Shown: positions 44,904 to 53,902, counted from the stretch's first letter. The stretch is DNA of 64,000 bases from Stenotrophomonas sp. BIGb0135 (GCF_024810105.1 NZ_JANUDX010000006.1:124001-188000), one strand, 5' to 3'. Notes: a model not told the origin generated them from the sequence alone. Made by a program: numbers and translations.

Positions 44904-47900
44904 ATGACCTCGCCCACGCCGCTCCCGCTGCACCTGCTTTCCCTCGCCATCGCCGCCGCACTGGCCTGCAGCACGCCCAGTGCGCTTGCCCAACGCGCGG
45001 GGCCCGTTGTCGCCGACGGCACCCACGAGGAACCTGCCCCCGGTGACTACAGCACGTCCCACGATGGCCCTGCAGGCTACGTCTTTCATGCCCTGAACGG
45101 CGGCACCCTCCGGGCCACCGGCGCGGTCGCGGTGAGCGCGAACGGCCATGACACATCCGCCGTGCTCGCTGAAACCAACGGGACAGTGGCCTTCCAGGGC
45201 GGCAGCATCACCACGCGGGGCGACAACGCCATCGGCGTATCGGTCGCATCCGGCGGGCACGTCGAGCTGCTGGCCGATGGCGCCGGGCAAGGGCTGACCC
45301 TGTCCACCAGCGGCGTCCGCAGTCATGCCACCCGGGTAGCGGGCGGTACGTTGCTCCTGCGCGGTGCCACCATCGACGTCAGCGGCCCTCAGTCCTACGC
45401 CCTGTTCGCCCTGTCCGGCGGCCATATCGACGGCGATGGTTTGACGATCAACGCACAGGCGTTCGGCGTGACCGGCGCGCTGATCGCGTCCGGGGGAGGA
45501 CTGACGTTGTCCAACAGTTCCATCGAAGCACTCGACGAGGAGAGCACAGGCGTTTTCGGCGCCGGGGCCATCACCCTGCGCAATACGGATGTGCGGGTCT
45601 CCGGTGTTTCTTCGACTGCCGTGTCGATGACGGGAGGCACGCTCCGGGTCGAGGACGGCGTGATACAGGCCGACCACCCACAAAGCAGCACCGTCCATCT
45701 GTTGAACGGCAACCAGGTGGACATGATCGGCACGCGGATCAACGCCGGCCGGATCGGGCTCAACATCGACGGCCTCGGAAATGATGTCCGCTTGACCGAC
45801 GTGGATATTCATACGGTCGGGGCGGGGGGCATGGGTGTCTGGCTGCTCAAGGACTCCAGCCTGGCCATGCGTGGCGGCAGCATCATCACCGACGCCACCG
45901 ACGGCGTGGCCGTCGACAACCGCGCCGGCAGGGTCAGTCTGGACGGCGTGCACGTGACTACTGCCGGCGCGGCCGCACACGCGATGAGTTCGACGTTCAG
46001 CGCCAACGCCGCGCTGCTGGAGGCCGACCGTACCCAGGTGCTCACCGACGGCGATGGCGCCATCGGTGCCCTCGCCCGCGCCGGCGGCAGCACCCACCTG
46101 CGCGACAGCACCATCGCGACCACCGGTGCCAACAGCTACGGCGTGCTGAGCGGCGGCACCGGCGTGATGACCCTGCGCGCGACCGATGTCACCACCCGCG
46201 GCCAGGGGGCCGCCGCTGCCGTGGTCAATGCCGATGGCAGCCTGGACATCGACGGCGGCACGCTGATGAGCGAGCGCGCCGAAGCGCTGTGGGTGCGCGC
46301 GGCGCGCCACGTGGCCGCCCGCAATGGCGCCCGCTTGATCGGTGGCAACGGGGCCCTGATGCACGTCGATGCCACGTTCGCCACCCCGCTCGATGTCACC
46401 CTGGACCAGGACGTGATCGCCCTCGGCAACATCGCGATCACCCCGGCCGATGTCGCCGCCGGTATTCCCGTCCAGGCCGACATTCGGGTCCACCTCAACG
46501 GCCGTTCGCACTGGCGCGGCGCCAGCAGCGTGGTCAACCAGGTCACGCTCGGCGATGCCAGCCGCTGGACGCTGACCGGGGATTCCCGCGTCGGCCAGCT
46601 CACGCTGCGCGACAGCACGCTGGCCTTGTCCGCGGTCGGCGCCAGCGGCTTCAATCGCTTCACCGTGGACGGCGATGTCGACACCGACAATGCGCTGCTG
46701 ATCTTCAACGGCGCGCTGGCCGGCGATGCGTCGCCCGTCGATACCCTGCACGTGCGCGGCGACACCCGCGGCACGGCCGCCATCCAGGTCAACAACGTGC
46801 ACGGCTTGGGCGCGCAGACCGTGGACGGCATCGCGTTGATCCAGGTCGATGGCGCGTCCACCGCGGTGTACCAGTTGCGCGGTCGCGCCGTCGCGGGCCA
46901 GTACGACTACTTCCTGCATAAGGGCGGGGTGACCACGCCCGGCGACGGCGGCTGGTACCTGCGCTCGGCGCTGGCGACCACGCCGGACCCATGCGAGGTC
47001 GATCCCGAGGGTCCGGGCTGCGTCACCCCACCCGATCCCTGCGCCAGCGACCCGACCGGCCCCGGCTGCATCGTCATCCCGCCAGACCCCTGCGAGGCCG
47101 ATCCGAACGGGCCCGGCTGCGCCGTCCCCCCGCCCACGCCCTGCGCGACCGATCCCGGCGGTCCCGGCTGCGTGCCGCCGCCCATCCCGTGCGAGGCCGA
47201 CACGACCGACACCTGCCACCGCCCGCGACCGCCACAGGTGCTACGCCCCGAGGCCGGTGCCTACCTGGCCAACCAGGCAGCCGCCGTGGCGATGTTCCAG
47301 CACCGCCTGCACGACCGCGATGGCGGCCGCGCCAACGGCGAAGCACGCGACGCCGGTTGGCTACGCGTGAACCGCACCCAGACCCGCCAGGATATTGGCG
47401 GCCAGCTGGCCCTGACGGGCCGGGCATCCAGTGCGATGAGCGGCGTGGACGTGCTGCAATGGGGCGGCGCCAGCGCAGGCCGCCTCGGCCTTCTGCTGGC
47501 TACCGGCAGGACCGTCACCGAGGTTCGCTCGCGGCGCAGCGGTTACACCGCCACCGGCACGGTGACGGGCACGGCGCTGGGCGCATACGCCAGCTGGATG
47601 CAGCACCCCGGTGGCGAAGACGGCGCCTACGTGGACGGCGGGCTGCACCACGGCCGCTACCGCACCAGCGTGCAGGGCATCGGCCTGGCCAGGGAGCGCC
47701 AGGACGCGCGCAGCACTGCCGCGTCGCTGGAAACCGGCTACGCCTGGTCGCTTCGCCTGGGTGACGCCGCCACCCTGCAGGTCCAGCCCCAGCTGCAGCT
47801 GAGCTACGCTGACTACCGCGCCGATCGCGTGGTCGAGCACAACGGCACGCAGGTCGCCGCGGATGCGGCGGGCGGGCTGTCGTCGCGGCTGGGCATGCGG

Positions 47901-48164
47901 GTAACGGGCGCGGTACGCACGGAGGAGCGTCACGTGCAGCCGTTCGTGTCCGCCCACTGGCTGCGCGCATCCGGCCGCAACCGTGTCTGGCTGGACGACA
48001 GCCGGATCGAGGGCGCCGTGCCGGCCACCCGCTACGAACTGCGCGGCGGCGCCGTGCTGCAGCTGGGCACGCGCTGGTCGGCGTGGGGCGACCTCGGCCT
48101 GCAGCGCGGCGACAATGCCTACCGCAGCGTCTCGGCGCAGATGGGGCTCAACGCCCGCTGGTAG
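44904..48164 (+). CDS. Pertactin-like autotransporter with Cys/Pro-rich linker
   Basis: A 1086-residue autotransporter. The signal peptide (LHLLSLAIAAALACSTPSALA) is followed by a beta-helical passenger (about residues 35-690) built of short repeats such as GGTLRATGAVAVSANG, GTVAFQGGSITTRGDNAIGV and GGTLRVEDGVIQAD. No protease motif is seen, so it is more like an adhesin. Residues about 693-772 form an unusual linker of five cysteine pairs (CEVDPEGPGC, CASDPTGPGC, CEADPNGPGC, CATDPGGPGC, CEADTTDTC) separated by prolines. The last about 300 residues form the beta-barrel (GAYLANQAAAVAMFQHRLHD to QMGLNARW). It stands alone as a single-gene unit. Confidence 0.93.
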   Translation: MTSPTPLPLHLLSLAIAAALACSTPSALAQRAGPVVADGTHEEPAPGDYSTSHDGPAGYVFHALNGGTLRATGAVAVSANGHDTSAVLAETNGTVAFQGGSITTRGDNAIGVSVASGGHVELLADGAGQGLTLSTSGVRSHATRVAGGTLLLRGATIDVSGPQSYALFALSGGHIDGDGLTINAQAFGVTGALIASGGGLTLSNSSIEALDEESTGVFGAGAITLRNTDVRVSGVSSTAVSMTGGTLRVEDGVIQADHPQSSTVHLLNGNQVDMIGTRINAGRIGLNIDGLGNDVRLTDVDIHTVGAGGMGVWLLKDSSLAMRGGSIITDATDGVAVDNRAGRVSLDGVHVTTAGAAAHAMSSTFSANAALLEADRTQVLTDGDGAIGALARAGGSTHLRDSTIATTGANSYGVLSGGTGVMTLRATDVTTRGQGAAAAVVNADGSLDIDGGTLMSERAEALWVRAARHVAARNGARLIGGNGALMHVDATFATPLDVTLDQDVIALGNIAITPADVAAGIPVQADIRVHLNGRSHWRGASSVVNQVTLGDASRWTLTGDSRVGQLTLRDSTLALSAVGASGFNRFTVDGDVDTDNALLIFNGALAGDASPVDTLHVRGDTRGTAAIQVNNVHGLGAQTVDGIALIQVDGASTAVYQLRGRAVAGQYDYFLHKGGVTTPGDGGWYLRSALATTPDPCEVDPEGPGCVTPPDPCASDPTGPGCIVIPPDPCEADPNGPGCAVPPPTPCATDPGGPGCVPPPIPCEADTTDTCHRPRPPQVLRPEAGAYLANQAAAVAMFQHRLHDRDGGRANGEARDAGWLRVNRTQTRQDIGGQLALTGRASSAMSGVDVLQWGGASAGRLGLLLATGRTVTEVRSRRSGYTATGTVTGTALGAYASWMQHPGGEDGAYVDGGLHHGRYRTSVQGIGLARERQDARSTAASLETGYAWSLRLGDAATLQVQPQLQLSYADYRADRVVEHNGTQVAADAAGGLSSRLGMRVTGAVRTEERHVQPFVSAHWLRASGRNRVWLDDSRIEGAVPATRYELRGGAVLQLGTRWSAWGDLGLQRGDNAYRSVSAQMGLNARW

Positions 48165-48194
48165 TCTCGCCGAGGTTTGCACGGCACGCGGCCA

Positions 48195-48490
48195 CTACAG
48201 GTCCGCCTGGCCGATCAACCAGCCGAGCACCTCCGAATGGAGCTGTGCGGCCTGCGTCCCCGGTCGCCACGCTTCAGAGACCGTGGTGCATGTCCGCCAC
48301 CTCCCGATACTGGAACGCGCCCCTGGATCGCTTCACGTCCTCGGCCAGCCGCCTGGCCGAGGACACCGGCACCGAGCGGTCGCACTCGCCATGGACCACC
48401 CGCAGGGGCGCCTCCAGGTCGCGGAGGACGTGGGCGTCCACCGCATCCAGGCGACTGGCCCATGCCGCCGCCACGGCGTCGGTCACCCTG
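48195..48490 (-). pseudogene. Frameshifted C-terminal remnant of an alpha/beta hydrolase
   Basis: On the minus strand, a frame reading VDAHVLRDLEAPLRVVHGECDRSVPVSSARRLAED and ending DMHHGL resembles the acid-loop and His region of an alpha/beta hydrolase, then stops. A one-base frameshift restores EAWRPGTQAAQLHSEVLGWL and a stop codon at 48195-48197, as expected for the family's C terminus. The N-terminal nucleophile domain is missing. This looks like a decayed gene. The rest of 48165-48636 holds nothing else recognisable. Confidence 0.6.
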
Positions 48491-48636
48491 CGCTACGAAT
48501 AACCCGCCTCGGCTTGCGCCACCTCCCCGTGCATCGGGATCACGCCCGGCGTGCTGCTGCATGACAAGACCCTGCGCCCGCCCCACCCACTACGCTGGCG
48601 GACTGACCGCGTCATCGTTCGGGCGGTCCGCCCGGC

Positions 48637-49545
48637 TCAGTCGAATGCGCCCGCATCGGCCAACCGCGTCAGTTCATCCACCACGTAACGCACCTTCGGC
48701 CGCAGATGGCGCGTCTGCGGCCACAACGCGTGGATCTCCACGTGATGCTGCATGCACTGCCCCAGCACCTGCTGCAGCGCGCCCGTCTGCAGGTGCTGTT
48801 TGACCAGGAAGTGCGGCATCTGGCAGATGCCCAGCCCGGCCAGGGCGGCCTCGATCACGGCATCGCCATCGTTGAGCTGGTGGGTGCCACTGGGGATGAA
48901 GCGCGCCTGCGCATCGTCCTCGCCGATCCGCCACGCCACCGGCTGGCCGTAGCGGTAGCCGACGATGCTGCGGTGGGCATGCAGCTCGTCGACAGTGACG
49001 GGGGTGCCGTGCGTGTCCAGGTAGGCCGGCGATGCGCAGGTGATCAGTCGCTGGCAGCCCAGCCGTCGCGCGACGAGGTGCTGGGCCTGGTCCAGCCCAC
49101 CGAAGCGGATCAACAGGTCGATGCCTTCCTCGAGCGGGTCCACGAAGTGGTCGGTGAAGGTCATGGTGAGCTGCAGTTCGGGGTGGTCGGCGCAGATGCG
49201 CAACAACACCGGCAGGATCATCAACCGCCCGAAGGAGGACGGCATGTCGATGCGCAGGCGGCCTGCAGGCAGATGCGACGCCGAGCCCAGACACGCCTCG
49301 GCCGAGGCGATCTCTTCCAGCGCGGTGGCGCAGGAGGCGAAGTAGGCCTGGCCATCGGCAGTCAGGGAAATGCGCCGGGTGGTGCGATGGAACAGCCGCA
49401 CGCCCAGCCGCTCTTCCAGCCGCGCGATCGCCTTGCCGACCGCAGAGCGCGATATCCCCAGGGTCTGGGCCGCTTCGGTGAACGTCCCCGAGCGCGCGGT
49501 GGTGACGAAGGTGGCCAGCCCGTTCAACGATTCCACTGGCAGCAT
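48637..49545 (-). CDS. LysR-family regulator divergent from OYE-type reductase
   Basis: A 302-residue LysR protein: N-terminal helix-turn-helix (LATFVTTARSGTFTEAAQTLGISRSAVGKAIARLEERLG, then FHRTTRRISLT) and an effector domain (GRLRIDMPSSFGRLMILPVL, GIDLLIRFGGLDQAQHLVARRL). It is of the common AaeR/DmlR-like group. It is divergent from an Old Yellow Enzyme gene across 127 bases containing a perfect palindrome, so that gene is its likely target. Start at ATG 49545 (MLPVESLNG); an upstream in-frame ATG is too close to the palindrome. Confidence 0.93.
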   Translation of the reverse strand: MLPVESLNGLATFVTTARSGTFTEAAQTLGISRSAVGKAIARLEERLGVRLFHRTTRRISLTADGQAYFASCATALEEIASAEACLGSASHLPAGRLRIDMPSSFGRLMILPVLLRICADHPELQLTMTFTDHFVDPLEEGIDLLIRFGGLDQAQHLVARRLGCQRLITCASPAYLDTHGTPVTVDELHAHRSIVGYRYGQPVAWRIGEDDAQARFIPSGTHQLNDGDAVIEAALAGLGICQMPHFLVKQHLQTGALQQVLGQCMQHHVEIHALWPQTRHLRPKVRYVVDELTRLADAGAFD

Positions 49546-49560
49546 TGTCGCGCTCCATTG

Positions 49561-49575
49561 GGGACAGAATGTCCC
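49561..49575. promoter_or_regulatory. Perfect palindrome in LysR/reductase intergenic region
   Basis: GGGACA-GAA-TGTCCC, a perfect 6-3-6 inverted repeat 16 bases upstream of the LysR ATG and about 100 bases upstream of the reductase start. It is a candidate operator. It does not match a T-N11-A LysR box exactly, so binding by the adjacent regulator is uncertain. Confidence 0.5.
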
Positions 49576-49672
49576 GCTTGCCGGGAAATTGAAGGCCTTT
49601 ATGCGCCTCCAGGTCAACCTTATCTTGAACGGGTCGCGCCGCTGGCGCTCCCTTCCCCACGAGTTCCGCCTT

Positions 49673-50776
49673 ATGACCGCCCTGCTCTTCCAGCCCTATG
49701 ACCTCGCCGGCACGCCGCTGCGCAACCGCATCGCCATGGCCCCGATGACCCGCGCCCGCAACCCCGGCAGCGTGGCCAACGACCTCACCGCGGCGTACTA
49801 CCGGCAACGCGCCAGTGCCGGGCTGATCATCAGCGAAGGCACCCCGGTGTCGGCGCAGGGCCAGGGCTACATCGACGTGCCGGGCATCTGGTCGGCCGAA
49901 CAGGTGGCCGGCTGGAAGCAGGTCACCACGGCCGTGCATGCCGAACGCGGCGTCATCTTCGCCCAGCTCTGGCACGTGGGCCGCATGTCGCATGCCTCGC
50001 TGCAGCCCGACGGCGGCCAGCCGGTCAGCGCCGGAACGCGTCCGGTGGCGAGCAACCCGAAGAGCCGTGCGTTCGTGTACCTCGAAGACGGCAGCCGTGG
50101 GCAGGCCGATCCGACCCCGCCGCGCGCCCTGCGCAGCGACGAAATGCCCGGCATCGTCGACGACTTCGCGCGCGCGGCCGACAACGCGATCGCCGCCGGT
50201 TTCGACGGCATCGAACTGCATGCGGCCAACGGCTACCTGTTCGAACAGTTCCTCAACCCGGTGACCAATGACCGCACCGATGGCTACGGCGGCACGCTGC
50301 AGAACCGCGCGCGCCTCATCCTGGAGACCGTCGATGCGATGGCTGCGCGGATCGGGTCGCACCGCGTGGGCGTGCGGCTGGCACCGAACAACCTGCAGTT
50401 CGACATGCCCGAGTACGTCGGCAACGAAGCGGCGTACCTGTATCTGGCACAGGAACTGGGCAAGCGCGGGCTGGCCTATGTGCACCTCAACGACAACCAT
50501 GCGCGCGGTGTGTCGGTGCTGAGCGAAGCGTTCCTGCGCACCTTCAAGCAGAGCTACGGTGGCACCCTGATCCTGGCCGGCAGCCTCACCCGCGCGCGGG
50601 CGCTGCAGTTGGTGGACGACGGCATCATCGACCTGGCCGCGTTCGGCCAGCCGTTCATCGCCAACCCGGACCTGGTGGCGCGACTGGAGCGCGACGTGGC
50701 ACTGGCCGTGCCGGACCGGGCGACGTATTACGGTGGCGGGGCGGAGGGCTATACCGACTACCCGGCGGCCAGCTGA
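49673..50776 (+). CDS. Old Yellow Enzyme-family alkene reductase
   Basis: A 367-residue FMN-dependent TIM-barrel oxidoreductase. Signatures: LRNRIAMAPMTRARNP at the N terminus, IISEGTPVSAQGQGY, QLWHVGRMSH, the substrate-binding pair in GIELHAANGYLFEQFL (His and Asn), NDRTDGYGG, and the FMN phosphate loop AFGQPFIANPDLV. These enzymes (NemA/OYE type) reduce activated alkenes, nitro compounds or maleimides with NAD(P)H. It is divergent from a LysR gene that probably regulates it. The start at ATG 49673 gives the normal family length. Confidence 0.95.
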   Translation: MTALLFQPYDLAGTPLRNRIAMAPMTRARNPGSVANDLTAAYYRQRASAGLIISEGTPVSAQGQGYIDVPGIWSAEQVAGWKQVTTAVHAERGVIFAQLWHVGRMSHASLQPDGGQPVSAGTRPVASNPKSRAFVYLEDGSRGQADPTPPRALRSDEMPGIVDDFARAADNAIAAGFDGIELHAANGYLFEQFLNPVTNDRTDGYGGTLQNRARLILETVDAMAARIGSHRVGVRLAPNNLQFDMPEYVGNEAAYLYLAQELGKRGLAYVHLNDNHARGVSVLSEAFLRTFKQSYGGTLILAGSLTRARALQLVDDGIIDLAAFGQPFIANPDLVARLERDVALAVPDRATYYGGGAEGYTDYPAAS

Positions 50777-50868
50777 TCCCGGGCGGCGGCGGCCGGGGAT
50801 CGTGCCGGTCGCCGCTGCCGGTTCGGTGGCTGCATGCAGCCCCCATGGGGCGGCGTTACCCCGCCGGT

Positions 50869-51081
50869 CTACCGCAACATCAGGCCCCGCCACGGGTTGG
50901 GCACGTCGCCCATCAAGGCCACCACCGCGCGATCCAACTGCCCGGTGGCGGCCAGGCCGGCCACCGGGTGCGCGTGCAGGTGCGGCGGCAATGGCGGCGG
51001 CAACCGCCCGGCGTCCAGCGCCAGCAGGTGGTCGGCCAGCTGGCGGAAATCCGCGTCGCTCAGTGCGTCAGGCGCCGGCAT
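50869..51081 (-). CDS. Small hypothetical protein downstream of SMI1/KNR4 gene
   Basis: A 70-residue protein starting nine bases after the stop of the SMI1/KNR4-family gene. It has an amphipathic N-terminal helix (LSDADFRQLADHLLALDAG), a proline/histidine patch (LPPPLPPHLHAHP) and a final helix (GQLDRAVVALMGD). It has no known family. The tight spacing supports translation, but the gene could be spurious. Confidence 0.45.
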   Translation of the reverse strand: MPAPDALSDADFRQLADHLLALDAGRLPPPLPPHLHAHPVAGLAATGQLDRAVVALMGDVPNPWRGLMLR

Positions 51082-51090
51082 GCATCACCG

Positions 51091-51759
51091 TCATGCCGGC
51101 ACGTAGTTGAAGCGGGTATCGATCCCGTCAAAGCCGATGCTGCGCTGGATCAGCGCGGCCGCGGCGTCCTCACCCACGCCGCCGGCGTGGATCGCAGGAT
51201 CGGCGTACAACGCGTCCAGCGCCTGCACCTGCGCCGCGCGCAGATAGGGGCGATGCGACTCCAGCCAACGCTGCAGGTTGTCGGCCACCTCACCCTCTTC
51301 CAGCAGGCTGTCGCCGAGGTCGGCCACCGCGTCGACCATCATCCGGAAGATGAAATCCTGCAGGTTGGCCGCCAGCACGTCCACGCGGTCGTCGTCGTGC
51401 CAGAGCAGCACCACGCGCGGCTCGTCCGGTGCATTCGGATCGGGCCAGAAGCAGTAGTAGTCGCCCGCACCGGTACTGCCGAAGGGCAACAGCTGCAGGC
51501 CCTCGCGCAGGCGCACGTGGCTGTCTTCATCGGTGAACTGTTCGGCGTGGCCCACGATATCGGCCGGCGCGATCAGCTCGAACTCGCGCGCATACAACAG
51601 CAGGGGCGGGCGGGCGCGCAGCGTGGGATACACGCTAGTGACCCAGCCATGGCAGAGCGCGCCCCAGTCCAGCATGTGGTCGCGATGCAACTGGTGGTAA
51701 AGCGCGGGAAACCGCTGACCAAGCTGCTGTTCAATGTCGCCGGGTGTGGCTGCGGTCAT
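51091..51759 (-). CDS. SMI1/KNR4-family protein
   Basis: A 222-residue soluble protein with the SMI1/KNR4 (SUKH) pattern: LREGLQLLPFGSTGAGDYYCFWPDP and RVVLLWHDDDRVDVLAANLQDFIFRMM. SUKH proteins often act as immunity proteins against nuclease toxins, but many stand alone with unknown roles. No toxin gene is seen next to this one, so I do not assign immunity. Start at ATG 51759; another in-frame ATG is four codons upstream. Confidence 0.85.
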   Translation of the reverse strand: MTAATPGDIEQQLGQRFPALYHQLHRDHMLDWGALCHGWVTSVYPTLRARPPLLLYAREFELIAPADIVGHAEQFTDEDSHVRLREGLQLLPFGSTGAGDYYCFWPDPNAPDEPRVVLLWHDDDRVDVLAANLQDFIFRMMVDAVADLGDSLLEEGEVADNLQRWLESHRPYLRAAQVQALDALYADPAIHAGGVGEDAAAALIQRSIGFDGIDTRFNYVPA

Positions 51760-51828
51760 GGGCCGATGCATCCGATGCGGCGGGCAAGCGTGCCATCACT
51801 GGTGCGACCACGGCAACCGCCGCGCGCC

Positions 51829-52719
51829 TCACACCGTCGCCCGCACCATGTCCACGAAGGCGCGCAACGCCGAGGACATCTGGCGCTGGCGCGGGTAATA
51901 CAGCACGAAGCCGGGGAACGGCTCGGCCCAGTCCTCCAGCACCGCCACCAGGCGGCCATCGTCCAGGTACGGGCGCGCCGAATCCTCCAGCACGTAGGCC
52001 AGGCCGAGGCCGTCGATCACGGCCTGCAGGATGGTGTGCTGGTCGCCCAGGGTGAGCCGGCCGGGTACGTCCACTTCCAGCTCCTGGCCGTCGCGCTCGA
52101 ACTGCCACTTGTAGAGGTGGCCGCTGGCGAAGCGGAAGCGCACGCATTCGTGCTGGGCCAGTTCGCGCGGGTGGCGCGGTGCCGGCCGGCGCGCGAGGTA
52201 GGCCGGCGCGCCGACGATCAGCCCGCGCAGGGGCGGGCCCAGCGGCACCGCCACCATGTCCTCGGGCACCGACTCGTGCAGGCGCACGCCAGCATCGAAG
52301 CCGCTGGCGACGATATCCACCAGGCCATCGTCCTGCGCCAGTTCGATGCGCACGTCCGGGTGGGCCTGCAGGAAGCGCGCCAGGCGTGGGCCCATCTGGG
52401 TCTGCACGGCGGCGCGGGTGGCATTGATGCGCAGCAGTCCGGCCGGCGCGGCGCGGAAGTGGTTCATCTCCTCCAATGCGTCGTGCACCTGTTCCAGCGC
52501 CGGTTGCAGGCGCTCGAGCAGGCGCTGGCCGGCCTCGGTGAGCGCCACGCTGCGCGTGGTGCGGTGGAACAGGCCCACGCCCAGCCGTTCTTCCAGCGCG
52601 CGGATGGCATAGCTCACCGCGGACGTCGACAGGGCCAGCTCGGCACCGGCGCGGCGGAAGTTGCGGTGCCGGGCCACGGCGGCGAACGCGGCCAGGTGGG
52701 TCAGGTTGTCAGTGGCCAC
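51829..52719 (-). CDS. LysR-family regulator divergent from zinc alcohol dehydrogenase
   Basis: A 296-residue LysR protein starting at GTG. The helix-turn-helix is clear (LAAFAAVARHRNFRRAGAELALSTSAVSYAIRALEERLGV, FHRTTRSVALTEAG), and the effector domain includes LLRINATRAAVQTQMGPRLARFL and DIVASGFDAGVRLHESVPEDMVAV. It is the type commonly found next to oxidoreductase genes. The 107-base divergent spacer to the alcohol dehydrogenase contains an inverted repeat of LysR-box size. Confidence 0.93.
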   Translation of the reverse strand: MATDNLTHLAAFAAVARHRNFRRAGAELALSTSAVSYAIRALEERLGVGLFHRTTRSVALTEAGQRLLERLQPALEQVHDALEEMNHFRAAPAGLLRINATRAAVQTQMGPRLARFLQAHPDVRIELAQDDGLVDIVASGFDAGVRLHESVPEDMVAVPLGPPLRGLIVGAPAYLARRPAPRHPRELAQHECVRFRFASGHLYKWQFERDGQELEVDVPGRLTLGDQHTILQAVIDGLGLAYVLEDSARPYLDDGRLVAVLEDWAEPFPGFVLYYPRQRQMSSALRAFVDMVRATV

Positions 52720-52764
52720 GATTGTGCAGTCTGCCTTGATGAATCATGCCGATATATTGACTGT

Positions 52765-52787
52765 ATACGCACAGGATGCGGGCGTAT
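52765..52787. promoter_or_regulatory. Candidate LysR box
   Basis: ATACGC (52765-52770) and GCGTAT (52782-52787) form a perfect inverted repeat with an 11-base spacer, the geometry typical of LysR recognition sites. It lies between the divergent LysR and alcohol dehydrogenase genes, about 40 bases upstream of the dehydrogenase ATG. Confidence 0.6.
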
Positions 52788-52826
52788 TGTAAAGCGCCTT
52801 TCTACAAAACCCGCCAAGGATTCCTC

Positions 52827-53882
52827 ATGTCCCTCGCCCATGGTTACGCCGTCCACGACCAGACCGCGCCGTTGGTGCCGTTCTCCTTCGAGCGCCGCCC
52901 GGTCGCCGCCGGCGACGTCCGCATCCAGATCCTGTACAGCGGCATCTGCCATTCCGACCTGCACCAGGCCCGCGACGACTGGGGCAATTCCAAGTTCCCG
53001 ATGGTGCCCGGCCACGAGATCATCGGCCGGGTGACCGAAGTCGGTGCCGGTGTCACCGGCTTCAAGGTCGGCGATTTCGCCGGCGTCGGCTGCATGGTCG
53101 ATTCCTGCCGCCATTGCGCGGCCTGCGATGAAGACCTGGAGCAGTACTGCGAGAAGGGTGCCAGTTACACCTACAACAGCACCGAGCGCGACGGCCAGCC
53201 GACCTTCGGCGGTTACTCGGACCACATCGTGGTCGAGCAGCGTTTCGTGGTGAAGGTGTCCGAGAAGCTGGACCTGAAGGCCGCCGCGCCGCTGCTGTGC
53301 GCCGGCATCACAACCTACTCGCCGCTTCGCCACTGGAAGGTGGGCCCCGGCCAGAAGGTCGGCATCATCGGCCTGGGTGGCCTGGGCCACATGGGCGTGA
53401 AGTTCGCCAAGGCGATGGGCGCCACCGTGGTGATGATCACCACCACCCCGGAAAAGGGTGCCGATGCCAAGCGCCTGGGCGCCGATGAAGTGCTGGTCTC
53501 GCGCGATCCGGCGCAGATGCAGGCGCATGCGGGCAGCTTCGATTTCCTGCTCAACACCATCCCGGTCAGCCACGACACCAACCCGTACATGGGCCTGCTC
53601 AAGCGCGACGCCACCATGTGCCTGGTCGGCGTGCTGACCGAGCTGGACCCGCCGCTGATGGGCGCTGCGATGATGTTCGGCCGCAAGCACATCACCGGTT
53701 CGGCGATTGGTGGCATGGCGGAAACGCAGGAGATGATGGACTTCTGTGCCGAGCACAACATCGTCAGCGACGTGGAAGTGATCGACATCAAGACCGTCAA
53801 CGAAGCCTGGGAGCGCATGGCGAAGAATGACGTCCGCTACCGCTTCGTGATCGACATGGCCACGCTGGAAAAGGCGGCCTGA
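52827..53882 (+). CDS. Zinc-dependent NAD(P) alcohol dehydrogenase (YahK/CAD type)
   Basis: A 351-residue medium-chain dehydrogenase. The catalytic zinc Cys is in YSGICHSDLHQARDDWG, the His in VPGHEIIGRVTEVG and the second Cys in LLCAGITTYSPL. The structural zinc site is CRHCAACDEDLEQYC. The cofactor loop is GLGGLGHMGVKFAKAMG; the following TTTPEKGADAKRLG favours NADP, as in cinnamyl alcohol dehydrogenases and YahK aldehyde reductase. It is divergent from a LysR gene and followed by a strong terminator, so it is a single-gene unit. The physiological aldehyde is not known. Confidence 0.95.
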   Translation: MSLAHGYAVHDQTAPLVPFSFERRPVAAGDVRIQILYSGICHSDLHQARDDWGNSKFPMVPGHEIIGRVTEVGAGVTGFKVGDFAGVGCMVDSCRHCAACDEDLEQYCEKGASYTYNSTERDGQPTFGGYSDHIVVEQRFVVKVSEKLDLKAAAPLLCAGITTYSPLRHWKVGPGQKVGIIGLGGLGHMGVKFAKAMGATVVMITTTPEKGADAKRLGADEVLVSRDPAQMQAHAGSFDFLLNTIPVSHDTNPYMGLLKRDATMCLVGVLTELDPPLMGAAMMFGRKHITGSAIGGMAETQEMMDFCAEHNIVSDVEVIDIKTVNEAWERMAKNDVRYRFVIDMATLEKAA

Positions 53883-53902
53883 TCCTTCCGCACTGGCATG
53901 AA

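Noticed and set aside
44448..47219. A 923-codon open frame antisense to the second autotransporter
   Set aside because: Gly/Ala/Val/Arg-rich shadow of the autotransporter repeats, with no ribosome site or recognisable domain.
51091..51759. Calling the SMI1/KNR4 protein an immunity protein of a toxin system
   Set aside because: No toxin, secretion or Rhs/CDI gene is adjacent. The fold alone does not prove this role.
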